Of a DNA stretch of 64,000 bases, positions 37,200-49,350 are shown piece by piece. This DNA comes from Nageia nagi (lineage: Eukaryota > Pinophyta). Each line of letters starts with the position of its first letter. The first letter of the stretch is position 1. Made by a program: the position numbers and the translations under genes. The notes beneath the pieces are model-generated. The model made no database searches and was not told where the DNA came from. It was given only the letters and a program-made list of their open reading frames with translations. Location: contig JBITNC010000001.1 in assembly GCA_050084985.1 (NCBI GenBank), positions 207,514,001-207,578,000 of the forward strand, read 5' to 3'.

Positions 37200-38260
37200 T
37201 GCTTGAGATAGATGGCATTGAAATTTTTTTATTCTTCCTTTCCATTTAAAGTTGATAACTTGTATACTTTTGATCATTTTGTATCAATAATAACATATGG
37301 GCCCAACCAATTGGGTTCAAATTTGCCTTTAGCCTCCTCATTTGCTATTTTTTTGTTGATATTCTCTTTTAAGACTAGGTCCCCTATTTTCAACTCTTTA
37401 GATTTTATCTTCTTACCAAATGCTTTCTTAAGTTTGGCATGGTAGACCTTTTGATTCTCAATGGCTCTAATTCTTCTTTCATCTAACATCTCCTAACTAC
37501 TTCAATATTACTTTTCTTGCATCTTTATCTAGAATATCACCTTATAAAGAGATCCTAAGCAAAGGAATCTCTAAATAAAGTGGGAAAATGGCCTCATCTC
37601 TATATACCAATGAAAAGGGGATTGCCCTAGTGGCTGTTTGAACACTAGTTCTATAAGACCATAGTGCATATTAAAATTGCTCATGCCAATCTTTTTTGTA
37701 TTTATCTCATGTTTTGGCAAGAATACTCTTAAGTGTCTTATTTGTTACTTCAACTTGACCATTGTCTTAAGGGTAGTAAATTAAAGAAAAGGTTTGTGTG
37801 ATATGAAATATTTTACAAAATGCTTGCATATCCTTGCCCTTGAGATTTGGACCATTATCCATGATCAACCTTTATGGCACACCAAATCTAGTGATGATGT
37901 ATTCTGTAAGGAATGCAATAATCTTTTCTTGTGTAACTAACTTCTTGGGGATGGCTTCTACTCACTTGATAGTATATTATATAGCTGTGATGACAAATTT
38001 GTTTCCTTCTCTAGAATGAGGATTAATCATGTCAATCAAATCTATTCCCCAAGTAGTAAAGGGCCATGGAGAAATAATGGAATTGAGTTCTTGAGTGGGA
38101 TTTTTTTCTAAGTTTGCATGATTTTGGCATGGCACATATGTTTTCACATCAGTTTGAAAATCCTCTTCATAGTGGGCCAATAGTATCATATTCTTAATAT
38201 CATTGTATAAAAAGCTTTAGCATGAAAATGGACACCACATAATCCATCATGAGCTTAGTC
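37200..38260 (-). pseudogene. Integrase of element C
   Basis: The open piece 38189-37977 carries the end of the zinc-binding part (CQNHANLEKN) and FTTWGIDLIDMINPHSRE with the first catalytic Asp. RLIMDNGPN follows (about 37860) and then GQVEVTNKTL (about 37745), so the three acidic residues remain. The C-terminal piece 37489-37274 stays open for 71 codons: KIGDLVLKENINK and GKFEPNWLGPYVI. The first zinc ligands (HH) are gone because of a deletion of about 230 bp relative to B at about 38275. Stops elsewhere inactivate it. Confidence 0.87.
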
Positions 38261-38289
38261 TAAAGTAGTATCTATCTCATACTTATAGA

Positions 38290-38700
38290 TAGCAAGAATG
38301 GTCTCCTCATCCTCAACCTCAATTGGTACCAAAAAGGTTGCACTTTCCATAACATCTACATATCTATTATTAGTCCTAGGAATGGTCTCAATAGTATACA
38401 TATCAAGCCTATCTAGCAACTCAATCAAAACCACCCAATAAGGCCTTAGTTTCTCATCTTTAGTATCATAAGTACCCTTTATTTGGTTGATAATAAGCTA
38501 TGAGTCCCCATAAATATTTATGTCTATGATATTCAATTCTAAAATAACCTTCAATCCCAATATCAAAGTTTCATACTCAACCATATTTTTATTGCATTTC
38601 AAATCCAATTTAAATGCAATAGGAATTACTTGATTGGTAGGGGATAATAAAAAAACACCTACCCCTAGTCTATGAATGCATCTAGAACTATCAAAATATA
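38290..38700 (-). pseudogene. Archaeal-type RNase H of element C
   Basis: Collinear with B 18435-18929: FDSSRCIH-like start, FKCNKNMVEYETLILGLK (Glu kept), the GDS strand with a stop next to it, and the NNRYVDVMES end. Its C-terminal side joins integrase through the deletion noted there. Confidence 0.78.
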
Positions 38701-38984
38701 GGGTCCAAACTATAGGCTCAGCCTTTAGAAGATCAATATAATCATTAGGGATGAATATTTCTTCAAAGTCACACTATTCACATCCTATTGATAGGTTATC
38801 AAGCCATTAGCACCATGACTCCTCAAAAATGTTGATATATTCTTCATGGACAACCTCCTTACCTTCCTTACAAAAATCTAATATTATATCTATAATGGCC
38901 TATCCTTTAATGGATTTTTTCTTCACCACATTAACATCAAATTCCTCCAATAACATTAGCCACTTTGCAAATCTACCAAATAAG

Positions 38985-39850
38985 TGTTATTTAGCTACAA
39001 GATATTTTAAAATATCAATAGAACTAACAACATATGTGGTGCAATGTAACAAGTAATGACTTAATTTGTCAATGGTAAATATCATAGCAAAGCAAATCTT
39101 CTCCTTAGGAGTGTACTTTGTCTCATAATTAACTAGTGTCTTGGTTAGATGATAGATAGCCCTCTCTTTGTTATTTTTAGTTTTTTGACATGGCATGGTT
39201 CCTATGGCTTACAAGGAGGATGAAATATATAAGTAATCAAGTTGGAAAAAATCCATGGGAATAAGAATAGGGGGGTTGAGTAAATATTACTTGATATATT
39301 CAAATGCTTTTTGGCAATTCACATCCCATACAAACTTGACATCCTTTTTAAGTGATTGAATGGTCTACACTTGTCCCCTAGTTATGAGATGAATTTAGAT
39401 TTGTACATTATTTTCTCAAAAGAGGTTAGGGCTAATCTAATTTGAATTAATATCTACTTATATGTAGTGACAATGTTAATGTTTAGAAACTCATATTGTG
39501 GGAAGGTAAGATCCTTCTTTATTTGTAATAATGATGGCAAATCCTCCATATTAGCATCAACAATCTCATCTTCTTCTATGGGCTGAACCTGTAACACATC
39601 ATAAAAATTGACCTCTTATCCAAAGTAATCATATTCATGAAGCATATAAGGGGCATGACATTTTTTGTTAGACTTGGGCTATTTTGAATGTGCCCCCAAG
39701 TATTCAAGCAAATCATCATCAGTACTGAAACAATCAAAGGCAAGAGGCAAGCTATGATCAATCGACATATCTTCATCAATTTCATTAGATAATTCTATCA
39801 TATTAGATATTTTAACAAATTATATGGTACCCCATTTTTGTTTAACCTAT
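38985..39850 (-). pseudogene. Pre-RT linker fused to first RNase H (RT deleted)
   Basis: The linker reads SNEIDEDMSIDHSLPLAFD and LLEYLGAHSK, then NINIVTTYK and YKSKFIS at about 39415. From there it passes directly to GDKCRPFNH-like and LLNPPILIPMDF, which in B lies about 800 bp further on. The whole RT palm, from the linker end to the thumb, is missing. The RNase H piece (39196-38987, open for 69 codons) has KERAIYHLTKTLVNYETKYT and KICFAMIF. Both breakpoints in B contain TTCATC, so a short-homology deletion is likely. Confidence 0.82.
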
Positions 39851-39904
39851 ACATCACTACTTATACCTATCTTAGTAAGCTACATTTTTGGAAAAATACA
39901 AAAA

Positions 39905-40967
39905 TTAGACATACCTTGCTTAGTTTTACCTAAACCTCCTCCCTTGTACTTGCAATTATTAACCATATATTTTTGAACAAAAGTAGAAGGAAAGGTTTCA
40001 CCTAATCAAAAGATGTGGATACATCATATTCAAAATATTGGTTCATCATTTTAGACATAACAAAGCTATAAGGATCACTAACATCATCATATGTATGGCA
40101 TTGGTGCATTAAATGCAAAATAACATAGTGCTAATGATATGAAATAGCTAATATTTGAGGTCATCCCAAGTCTTTAATAGATGCAAATAATTCTATATTA
40201 TCTAATTTGTAAGTGCCCATACATATTTCTATGATTTGCACTTATTTATTTGTATTTGCCCCTAATGTGAGATCATACAAGGGTTCTACTTCTAAAAGTG
40301 GTGGAACTAAGGCCATCTCCTTATAGTCAACAACATTACACAATGCATAGGGCTCAAGATTAGCTAAGATTGTATGTACTTCTCCTTATAATTCAAATTT
40401 AAACCTACCATGTAATGTATAAGTAATAACTTCCATATCATGGATCCAAGATCTTCTTAAAAGCATGTTATAAGACAACTTGGGATCAACTACCTAAAAC
40501 TTGGTTGGAATAGTTCTAACTCCTATGGTAATTATGATGGTAGTTATGTGTAGTGGTTTCTTTGAAGAACTATCATAGGCTCTAATTTTGAAAGTAGCTT
40601 CTTCTAATAATGGTATGGTTACACCTTTTTCTTGTAATTGAGTGAAAAAATGGTTACAACACACATTCATAGTTGAACCATTATCTACCATGGTCCTTTT
40701 GACTTTCCATTCATCTACCATAGGGATGATATATAAAGCTACATACTCATCTAGTAGTTCTTGGTTGAGTATTTTAGATTTATGAAAGGAGATAGTGTCA
40801 CTTTCTCTAATGGTTTGGAGCTTATCAAAAAATTTAGTCATTGAAATGTTAGTAGGAATAATTTCATTCTTAAATAAAGTATATAAAACATCACTATGAG
40901 CTTGAGAAGTAGAAATGAGATCATACAAGCTAATCTTGGTTGGTGTATTTTTTAATTGATCAATCAT
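39905..40967 (-). pseudogene. Protease and G-patch-like region of element C
   Basis: The piece 40967-40494 stays open for 157 codons: a MIDQLKNTPTKISLYDLIS start, an ISFHKSK region, then RTMVDNGSTMNVC with the catalytic Asp, LLEEATFKIRAYDSSSKK and a beta-rich end. Asp-Asn-Gly replaces the more usual Asp-Thr/Ser-Gly or Asp-x-Gly order. Further on, at about 39960-39905, KYKGGGLGKTKQGMSNF is the G-patch-like motif. This is the clearest protease of the A/B/C family here. Confidence 0.82.
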
Positions 40968-41049
40968 ATTGTAAACTTTAAGATTAGGTGGTACACTTAC
41001 TTGTTCAATGGTAACTAGATTTGGAACATTATGTGGATGTCCTCTTCAC

Positions 41050-42165
41050 AAGTTAGCATACACCTCTTTGAATACTATGATCACATTGATGACATATCCT
41101 TATTTAGTAATATGTTCATCAATCTTGTACCTTATTCTATGAGGGATATGATAGTTGCTTTCAATATTTTGCAAAAGTTTGTAGCATGCACTTTTCATTG
41201 ATGATAAGAATAATATGTCTCAAAGTGTACCAAAGGAGTATCATCATTAACTTTTTCAAGCAGGTGTAGGATGCCTTTCTTCATTAAGTCCCTTAAAAGA
41301 ATTGTTGGTGGAACTGGAAATTTGTAGTTGGTCTCTTTTGAGGAAGTAAATCTTTATGCCTTTGGAGGAGTCTAGGGTCTATCTTTCATATTAACTAGTT
41401 TCTCCTCTTTCTTGGTGTATGATTTCTTATTATCTTTGAAAAAATTATTATATTTATATTTAAGCTCTCTTATAGATAATGAAACTTTCTCATTTTACAC
41501 TAATTATTGAACTAGAGTACTAAAACCAACATCCTTAGCACTAGAAGCATGCAATTGAAGTAGAAGAATAATAGATTTAGGAAATATGCCACAAATATTA
41601 GATTCATCTAGTTTAACTTGAGTAGTTCACCATACTATTTTGAATCACAAAACATACTTCTCTTTAGTTTCATTGCTTTCTTGATGACGTACACATAATT
41701 TTGATATATTGCCTTGTTCTTTAATATTATGCTTGTATTGACCCATAACTATTCAAACTAAAGTTTTGAAGGAATCAATAGAATTACTAGGAAGAGAGTA
41801 GAACCATTGAGTAGCATCTCCTTTCAAACTCCTTGGAAAGAATTTAGCAATTAACCTCTCATAAAACACAATTTCAACAAGCACTCCTTCTGAAAGCTAA
41901 TGAGATGCTACTTGGTATCCTATTCACCATTAAATATCTCAAACTTAGGGGTCTTATGATTAGGTGGTAGGGTAAAATTACAGATGCCATCCATCAAAGT
42001 TGAAATAAAAATTACATTATAGTCATTAGGATTGGATGGTGAGGTATTAGATGAACCTCCTAGATTAGTTAAGTTGGAATGTAGATTATTTTTCATAGCA
42101 ATATCCCTTCGCAAATCCAAAATACTCATGTTCAGATCTTGAAGAGTGGTTGTGAGTTGATCCAT
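41050..42165 (-). pseudogene. gag: gag of element C
   Basis: The frame starts at 42165 and stays open for 81 codons (MDQLTTTLQDLNMSILDLRR, then PKFEIFNGE), followed by the gag core in pieces and a Cys-His knuckle near 41240-41190. The start is supported by the matching ATG in B. B and C share a short predicted coiled-coil-like N-terminus. Stops and shifts are frequent past 41920. Confidence 0.75.
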
Positions 42166-42271
42166 GTTAACATCATTGGCATCCTAAAGATAGAAATATA
42201 CAACATTGGTGGCTTGATCCTGATACGAAGGGTTAGCATGATCTCAACTCTAGGGCAAGATAAATTGAATA

Positions 42272-42284
42272 GTTGGGTTTACCA
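42272..42284 (-). promoter_or_regulatory. Primer-binding site of element C
   Basis: Minus-strand TGGTAAACCCAAC, three bases from the LTR; the best preserved of the three related sites. Confidence 0.68.
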
Positions 42285-42287
42285 AAA

Positions 42288-42775
42288 TATAGTATCTAAA
42301 TAATGAAATTAATGTAAATGGGATTGATAAATACACTATTTATCTACTTGTAAATATTGATGCATATATCAAAAATATTACAATAACATATAGCAAGAAT
42401 ATAGTAGTGTTTGCATAGATTCTATATTCATTCTATTAATCATAAAATGCATAAAATATAGAGCATACATTCATGAATAAGTACACCATCGATGTCCTAG
42501 AATTAGTATGCCACCAACACTATAAGAGAAGTGAAATTATAGACATGAATAACAAAATAGCAATGAGTAAATTAGAAAATAATCAAATTATGAAGATACA
42601 TGCAAACTTATAGAATAATAGATGTACAACATAGATAGATAAAGCAAGTTGCAAACCTTCAAATGATCTTCAATTGATAATCCTTATATTAGCTTGAAAT
42701 GATTATTTTTCCATGATTTGATCATGATCTATAGGTCATAAAATAATGCCTTTATATAAGATACAAGTTTACATG
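42288..42775 (-). repeat. 5' LTR of element C, inner part
   Basis: Matches 35323 onward; broken after ACATG (42771-42775), where element D starts. Confidence 0.93.
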
Positions 42776-42963
42776 TGTAGACAACTAAAAATGTCCCTCT
42801 TTAACTAAGTAAACATTGGAATAATCATAACTCATTGTGACAACATAAAATAGGTTTAGAAACCATATTATTGGATAGCTCTCATCTAGTACATGCAAAA
42901 TGAGTGGCCACATGACCCCTTTTTGGTAAAATTTGGCTATTAGGAAGTCATTTTAATATTGTT

Positions 42964-43050
42964 AACCAGTCGCCAGTGACCTAAACCAATCATCGGTGTT
43001 TTGATCTAGTCGTCGATGTTCATCTTCCAATCATCGGTGACTCTATAACA
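42964..43050. repeat. 20-21 bp degenerate repeat, cluster 1 (in 5' LTR)
   Basis: Four units: CCAGTCGCCAGTGACC, CCAATCATCGGTG, CTAGTCGTCGATG and CCAATCATCGGTGACTC, spaced 20-22 bp. Related clusters lie at 43746, 58544 and 58997. Confidence 0.7.
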
Positions 43051-43184
43051 GGTAAACACAAAAAACCAAAAGAAAGTTGAAATGTTTTGCTCTTCCAAGA
43101 TGATGTGGCTAGAGGGGGTCAGTTACGACCTACAGTGGCTCTTCACTTCTCCTTACCCACCTTGGAATGTCTCACCTAAAAATC

Positions 43185-43192
43185 TATAAATA
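43185..43192 (+). promoter_or_regulatory. TATA box candidate in D 5' LTR
   Basis: TATAAATA within the LTR, about 420 bp before its end; the only good TATA motif seen there. The deleted 3' LTR lacks it. Confidence 0.5.
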
Positions 43193-43611
43193 CAAGCTAA
43201 TGCAAAGCAAAAAAAGAGGAATTTTAACCCAATTTTGAAGTAGGGTAATGCTGCCAAAATCTTGTGTGCTCATACCTTTTATTGTTTTATGCTAGTTTCA
43301 TTTTAATACATGTCATACATAGATGCTTTGATGTTATTGTCTTTTACATGTGTGTAAGATTTACAGGTTATCCACATCAAAGAAAAAAGCGAGCAACTCA
43401 AAACAATGAAGATCTAACAATCTCATTTTGGCACATAGCATTTGTAAAAGTCCCTTTTAAGGGAAAATTGTAGTTTGAACTAAAAATCAATATCATTTTA
43501 CAATTACAACATGTTTATCTATTTTACATAATTTGAGGTTTAGTGAAGATTTAAGAATAATTTGTATTTCATGTTATTCTACATTCCAGCTTTATTTTCA
43601 CTGCAACATTT

Positions 43612-43628
43612 TGGCACTAGAAGGAGGG
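43612..43628 (+). promoter_or_regulatory. Primer-binding site of element D
   Basis: TGGCACTAGAAGGAGGG, three bases after the LTR. It differs from that of A/B/C, which marks D as a separate lineage; the tRNA is not assigned. Confidence 0.65.
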
Positions 43629-43745
43629 CCCTTCCATTATTGATAGGGAGGTTTTTTGTTTATGTTAAACTAATTCTACCTTTCTGTTATTTGGTATTTT
43701 TCCAAATACTGAATTTAAATTTTGTGATCTATGCTTTGTTGCAGA

Positions 43746-43898
43746 AATGCCAGCGACTGGAATCAGACATCGATGATTGGAAAGGAATGCCAGCGACTCT
43801 AACAGCATTCTACTAAATGCCAACAACTGGTATAGAATACCAATGACTCATAATGAATGCCAACATTCTCTATGTAAATGTCAATGACTCACACTCCA
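43746..43898. repeat. 20-21 bp degenerate repeat, cluster 2 (leader)
   Basis: About seven units on the pattern AATGCCAGCGACTSKAA, including ACATCGATGATTGGAAA, AATGCCAACAACTGG and AATGTCAATGACTC. Confidence 0.72.
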
Positions 43899-44559
43899 GG
43901 TCATTTTTGTCTCTTATGGTATATCTAAAAAAAAAATGTATAACATAAATTTAAGGATACTTTTGATTGTGATTCCTTTTACCTAGAATGCATATAAGAA
44001 TGGGTAGAAAAGATTAAAATGCATATTTTTTATCAATTTATTTTATGTAAAATGTTATGTATTTATTTTCATGTTTTGGGTACGTACACATTAATACTTT
44101 TTATCTTGTCTACTTATGCTCTCCCTTTGCGCTTCGTGCGATCTAAGGTGACCAGAATAGACTTGATAAGAAGGAGTAATTAATTTTTCTTTTCTTTCAC
44201 ATTCACACTATCATTAATTGGGTTAATTTATCTTCACATAATGACCTCTTACTAGTAAGAGGAGGCAATTTACTACACATAAATACTTCCACAATTGGAA
44301 GGAGTAAATGAATCACACTTAATTTGGAAGGAACCTAAAGGAAATAAATCAAGTTTTTGGTAGCGTAAATCATATTAAAAGGGTTAATTAATTGGATGGG
44401 TTTGAACACACTAAGTACTTTCACTTAACAAAGTATGCTCTCACTTTTGCACTTCAAGTGATCCTAAGTGATCAGAAATAAGTTAAGTGAAAGAGGTAAA
44501 ATTTATTCACATTTTATTTGGAAATATACTCCACATTAACACTCTTAAAGAGGTCTACC

Positions 44560-44688
44560 CTTACCACTCCATTGGAGGTCGAAGGGAGGTGAATCTTGGA
44601 GGAGTAATTGAACCTCACTTAATTAATTTTATCTACACTTAATGGCTTTTTACTAAGTCTGCTCTTACCACTCCATTGGAGGTCGAAG
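44560..44688. repeat. Perfect 25 bp repeat pair in D leader
   Basis: CTTACCACTCCATTGGAGGT followed by CGAAG occurs at 44560-44584 and 44664-44688. CTCC and GGAG within it can form a small stem. Confidence 0.85.
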
Positions 44689-45436
44689 AGATATGTGACT
44701 AGTAAGAAGAGGAAATTTATCACATATAAAACTTCCACAGCTAGAAGGAGTTAATGAACATCATTAATAGGTTGGATAATTGATCACATTATAATTAAAA
44801 AGAACAACAGGGTTTGTTAAGGTCAAGATTCACTTAAAATAAACTTTGATTGCATCACATTAAGATAAGATAAGTAAATGGACATGAATGTTTGGGAGGG
44901 TAGTATGCATAAATGTACTTTCTTTATTTAAATGCATTTCATAAGGCCTTAAAGGGATAATTGAACATTAATGAGTTGGATGTCACTACCAACCATTAAT
45001 TCTTACTTCTTTGTACCCACTGACATAACACACTTAAAGCTATAGAGCCAGTTACGCTTGGAGGTAATGACCAAGGTGACTCTCCTTTAGGTAGGAGTCA
45101 AAAAAGGAGACTCTTCTAGAACCAAGCCAAAAGCCATAGAAACTTGTAAACATTACCTAGAATTACCCAACCTACCTTGTTTAACACTTGACTAGTCAAA
45201 ACAAGCTAGAAAAATTAAAAAGATAAAATGAATAACTCATATCATTCATTTATTTTAGATACATTAAAAATATGTGAAAAGGTTAAAGAAGATAATCACA
45301 TCGTTACAAGTAACTTTGCATATAGGATGTTTGTGCATTAAATTGTTTTCTCGAAAATGTAACATAAAGGATAAAAATAGAGTTTATTTTTATGATGCTT
45401 GTTTATGATATCTAAAAGATGGTATAAACTAGACGT

Positions 45437-48037
45437 ATGACCGCTTAGAAAATGCAAGAATACCCATTTGAAATACAAGAAATAGATTCAGATAATATGG
45501 ATCTGATAGAGTCTTCAGTTAGGAGGCTACCTCCTTTAGATGAATCAGATTCATGGGTAGTTCAATATGAAAATAAAGATTAGGATTGGGGTTATGATCA
45601 ATCTAGATTGCAAAGACAAAGTATAGAAGATCTTACTACCAAGGCTAGAATACAAGTGTTAGATGAAGAGTTGATTGAAATTCATCATCGCCTAGCTAAT
45701 CATAGGAATATTCCTAAGACATCTTCTAGTTTACCAGGAGATGTCATAAAAATAAATCATAGGCATGATAACTTAGAAATAGATGAGGATAAATCTCAGG
45801 CTGAAACCATAGCGGTACCAAAGACTGAGCTGTATAAAGTTAAATATGAAAGAGTCATTCATTTATTATTAGATGGTTGAAAAGTCAGTTCATTAATTCG
45901 AAAAGAGGGAACTTCTTTTTCTCATAGATCTCTCAAATTAGGAAAAAATGAAGTATTAATACCTACGAGTAACTTATCTCAAAGAGCTCCTTCAATAAAG
46001 CAAACGAAAAAATCTTATTCTTCAAAAGGAGGATTACATAGAAGAACATCTAAGTACAAAATAGAAGAGATACCTTCTTATGAAGAAATAAAAGAGTGAT
46101 GATTATATAAAATAAAAGCTGATCAAAAATTCATGAAAACATATGCCAGTGATATTAAAAAGGCTGCAGAGATGCAAAATCTTCTAAAGGAAGTTGACGA
46201 ATTCATTAAAATTCAAGAACAAGAAAATGAATTAAAAGAAATGGAATATAAACTTCTTAGAGATAAAAGGAAATTCATAGAACAAGAACAAGCAAATAAA
46301 GAAAGAAATGAATCCCTAGAACAAGAAAAGAAAAAACTTCATAAAGAACATGAGATTCAACTTCGTTTACAGGAATTACAACTTGAGGAACTAGAGAATG
46401 AAAAAATAAAAAGGGAACAACATCTACATATGGAGAAAGAAAAACAAAGACAGTGGGATGAATATCAAAAAATAAAGAATTTGAAATCGGAAACCCCTGA
46501 AGGAAGTCAAATACAAAGATATAGAGACCCCTACTTAGACAGATAAGAAGCGATGGATAGAGAGACTGCCATTTTATTACAAAAGGAAATAGATAAAGAA
46601 CTAGAGCTTCAAAAATTATATGATAAATAAAAGCAAGATTCTATTAAGATTTGGGTGGAACAAACTCAAAATCAAATGAAACAACCTAATTACAAAGGAA
46701 AAGATTTATATAGAAAAGGTGTATCCCAAAGACCTCCTAGAATACTTATTCTGTGATGACATTCACCTCTTAAAATATTGCCTCCACAATCGTCAAAGTT
46801 TCCTTCTGACTATGAGTCTTACACTTCAAGATCAATTTCAAAAAAGGATCCGAATACTCAAATACATCATAGACATACTCGAGATCATAGAACTAATAAA
46901 GAATTAGAAGACTTTATGAAGGATTTTATAAATCGAGATATGAATGGTCAAGGACTTCAAAAGTTGAAGTATAGAAACATTTGCAATGAACCTATTCATC
47001 CAAGTGTTCCAAAAAAGAAACTACCATATAGGTTTGAATTTCCTAAAATAGAATCATTTAAAGGAAGAGAAGACCCCAAAGAACATTTGAGAAAATTTAC
47101 ATTTTCTAGTTATTAGATAGCCAATGATGACTCATTAATGTTACGTATATTTCTTATGACGCTCGTAGGCCAAGCTTTAGATTGGTATAATAGTTTACCT
47201 ATGCATAGTTTATATACATTTGAACAATTGGCTAATCAATTTCTTGAACATTTTAGAATCAATAATAAAGAAAAATCTTCAATTACTGATCTTACAAGGT
47301 TACAACAATTTCCTGATGAAACTATACAAGATTACATCTCGAGATGGCGAGCTATACTCACTAGTATGCCTTATACAATACCACAAGAAGAATTGGTTAA
47401 ATTATTTATACAAAGTTATCTAAGACCAATAGCTAGTATTCTCCAAATTCAACAACATAAAACTTTTGAAGAAGCTATTGCTCAGGTAGTAATTATAGAA
47501 AGAGTTAAAATTCAAGATGGAGAATTAAAACTCAAGAAAAAAGAATATAAAAAGGGTAATCAACATGAAAATAGTACTAAACTACCATAAAATAATCAAA
47601 TAGCCATGACAGAAGATTCTGGTCAAGCTTCAAAAATTGAAGAAAATGTTGAATCTAAGCCTAAAAGAAATTTTACCCCATTATCAGAACCATTATCTGA
47701 AATACTTAAAAAGTTATGCGATAATGGTATGATTATGTTACCTGATATAAAAATTGAAAATTCTAATGCCAAAGGAAGCAAATGGTATAAGGAGAATGAA
47801 TTTTGTGCTTATCATAGACAAAAAGGACATAAGACAAATAAATGCCAAACTTTACAGCATAAAATTCAAGACTTGATAGATAGTCGAAAAATAGACATGG
47901 ATAATCCTGTTGTGCATTCGAATCAAAATTTAGGGATTTATCAAAATCGCTTACCTTCACATCAGGCTAACAATGTGGCAATTATTCCAAACCAAATGAA
48001 CTATACATGGAATAATAAGGATATATTCCATTTATAG
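45437..48037 (+). pseudogene. gag: gag of element D, about 866 codons
   Basis: One frame holds from the ATG at 45437 to about 48037, broken only by stops (for example 45446, 45881, the TGA pair at 46098-46103, 46547, 47117). Domains in order: an N-terminal region of unknown fold; a strongly charged coiled coil (about residues 232-370, 46133-46546, many Glu, Lys and Gln); the gag core (about residues 560-715, with PYRFEFPKIESFKG, ALDWYNSLP, RWRAILTSMP); and a C-x2-H-x4-H-x4-C knuckle, CAYHRQKGHKTNKC, at 47804-47845. The coiled-coil part may correspond to the extra upstream ORF of Ogre-type elements. Both TGA pairs fit CGA-CGA changed to TGA-TGA. Confidence 0.88.
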
Positions 48038-49340
48038 TAACTATAGATGATTCAATACATATGATTGGTATAGCTACACGAGCACAACAATATCAGGATA
48101 AACAAGATAACCCATGAAAAAATCAATCAATATCAAATCCAATTAATATACAACCTATACCTCCTCCACAACAACCTAAGGTTTCGATAAAAGGTGCTCT
48201 TTAATGATAATTAAAAGTGTCTCTAGTTAAGATGACCTTATTTGAATTATTACAACAGTCTGAGAGTTATAGGGAAGCTATGAATCAAATTCTACAAGAA
48301 ATTCAAGTGGATATTAGTAACCCTGATAATTTTATTTCAATAGTTGAAAGTTTGAGAATATCTCAATGACCTAGTATCACCTTCTACAAATAAGAAAAAC
48401 TAAATAACGATGGACCAGGCAGACTTAATCCACCTTTACATATAATGGGTAAAGTAGATGGGAAATTATTTAAAAGAATTCTGATAGATGAAGGTTCAGC
48501 TATAAATATAATTTCAGATACTGCATACAAAAATTTGAATTTATCAGATTCACTTATCTTAGCTCCTTCTTTACAAATTAGGGTGTTTAATGATGCAGTG
48601 TGTTCAACTTTGGGATCCATCGTGCTACCAATTACAGTAGGGGCTAAAACCATTCAAACTTTATTACATATAATTGAAGGAAATATTATACAGTACAATG
48701 TTCTTTTAGGATGTCCATGGATTAGAGAAATGCAATGTGTTCCATCAACTTATCATGGGTGCTTAAAATACATCTATAAAGATAAATTTCATTGTGTGTT
48801 TAAAGATCCAGATCCTTATTCACATTGTAATTTAATTTTCGAACCAAATAAAGTGACATTACTGTCTCCTAATTTATCAACTATATTAATGAATAAAAAT
48901 GTGAATCAATCTGAAATCATAAAAGGAAAAAGTGATATAGCTATACAAGATAAAGATACTTGGGAAAAAGTTGCTAAAATTTTAGATGAAAAATATGGAG
49001 CTTCTTCATCAAAACAAGTGAATACTACCTCCAATAATGACTCATCTAATGTATATCTGGTAAAAGTTAAATTAATGGATTTAGGGATGGGAGAATATGA
49101 TGTAGATGATGTGGTATTTAATATACCTTCATCACAAGAAGTGGAAAGATTATCTGAATCACCTAGTGTGATTGGACAAATAGTACCTTTAGGAGAAGCA
49201 CCTAATCAGACAATGTTCATCTATGCGGGGATAGTAGATCCTGCGTCAACAATACCCAATCAAACATATGAAGGTAATTTCAATAATGATATGAAATATT
49301 TATCACCATGTTCAAGAACATTTGTCTTAAATTATTTTAA
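48028..49340 (+). pseudogene. Protease region of element D
   Basis: The frame changes from gag near 48027 and reads through SLVKMTLFELLQQSESYREA to the protease. The piece 48445-49362 stays open for 305 codons: KRILIDEGSAINIIS carries the catalytic Asp (48487-48489) in Asp-Glu-Gly-Ser-Ala context, then VLLGCPWIREMQCVPSTYH (the LGRPW-type strand) and a long linker with DLGMGEYDVDDVVFNIPSS. The length of open frame shows recent activity. A separate plus-strand frame at 48028-48444 has several stops. The upstream shift may be natural frameshifting or decay. Confidence 0.87.
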
Positions 49341-49350
49341 CAAATGTAAT

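Larger units (their letters stand above)
42776..43608 (+). repeat. 5' LTR of element D (833 bp)
   Basis: Starts TGTAGACAACTAAAAATGTC and ends CTGCAACA. The last 203 bp (43406-43608) match the 3' LTR with about six substitutions. The preceding 624 bp have no counterpart in the 3' LTR. Confidence 0.9.
43609..45436 (+). other. Leader of element D
   Basis: 1.8 kb between LTR and gag with no convincing gene. It contains a repeat cluster (43746-43898), two perfect 25 bp repeats 104 bp apart (44560 and 44664) and imperfect longer copies around 44200-44350 and 44640-44760. Long repeat-bearing leaders occur in other Tat elements. Confidence 0.7.

Noticed and set aside
43264-43816. Two hydrophobic plus-strand frames at 43264-43473 and 43562-43816
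   Set aside because: They lie across the LTR end, primer site and leader repeats, so they cannot be genes of the element.
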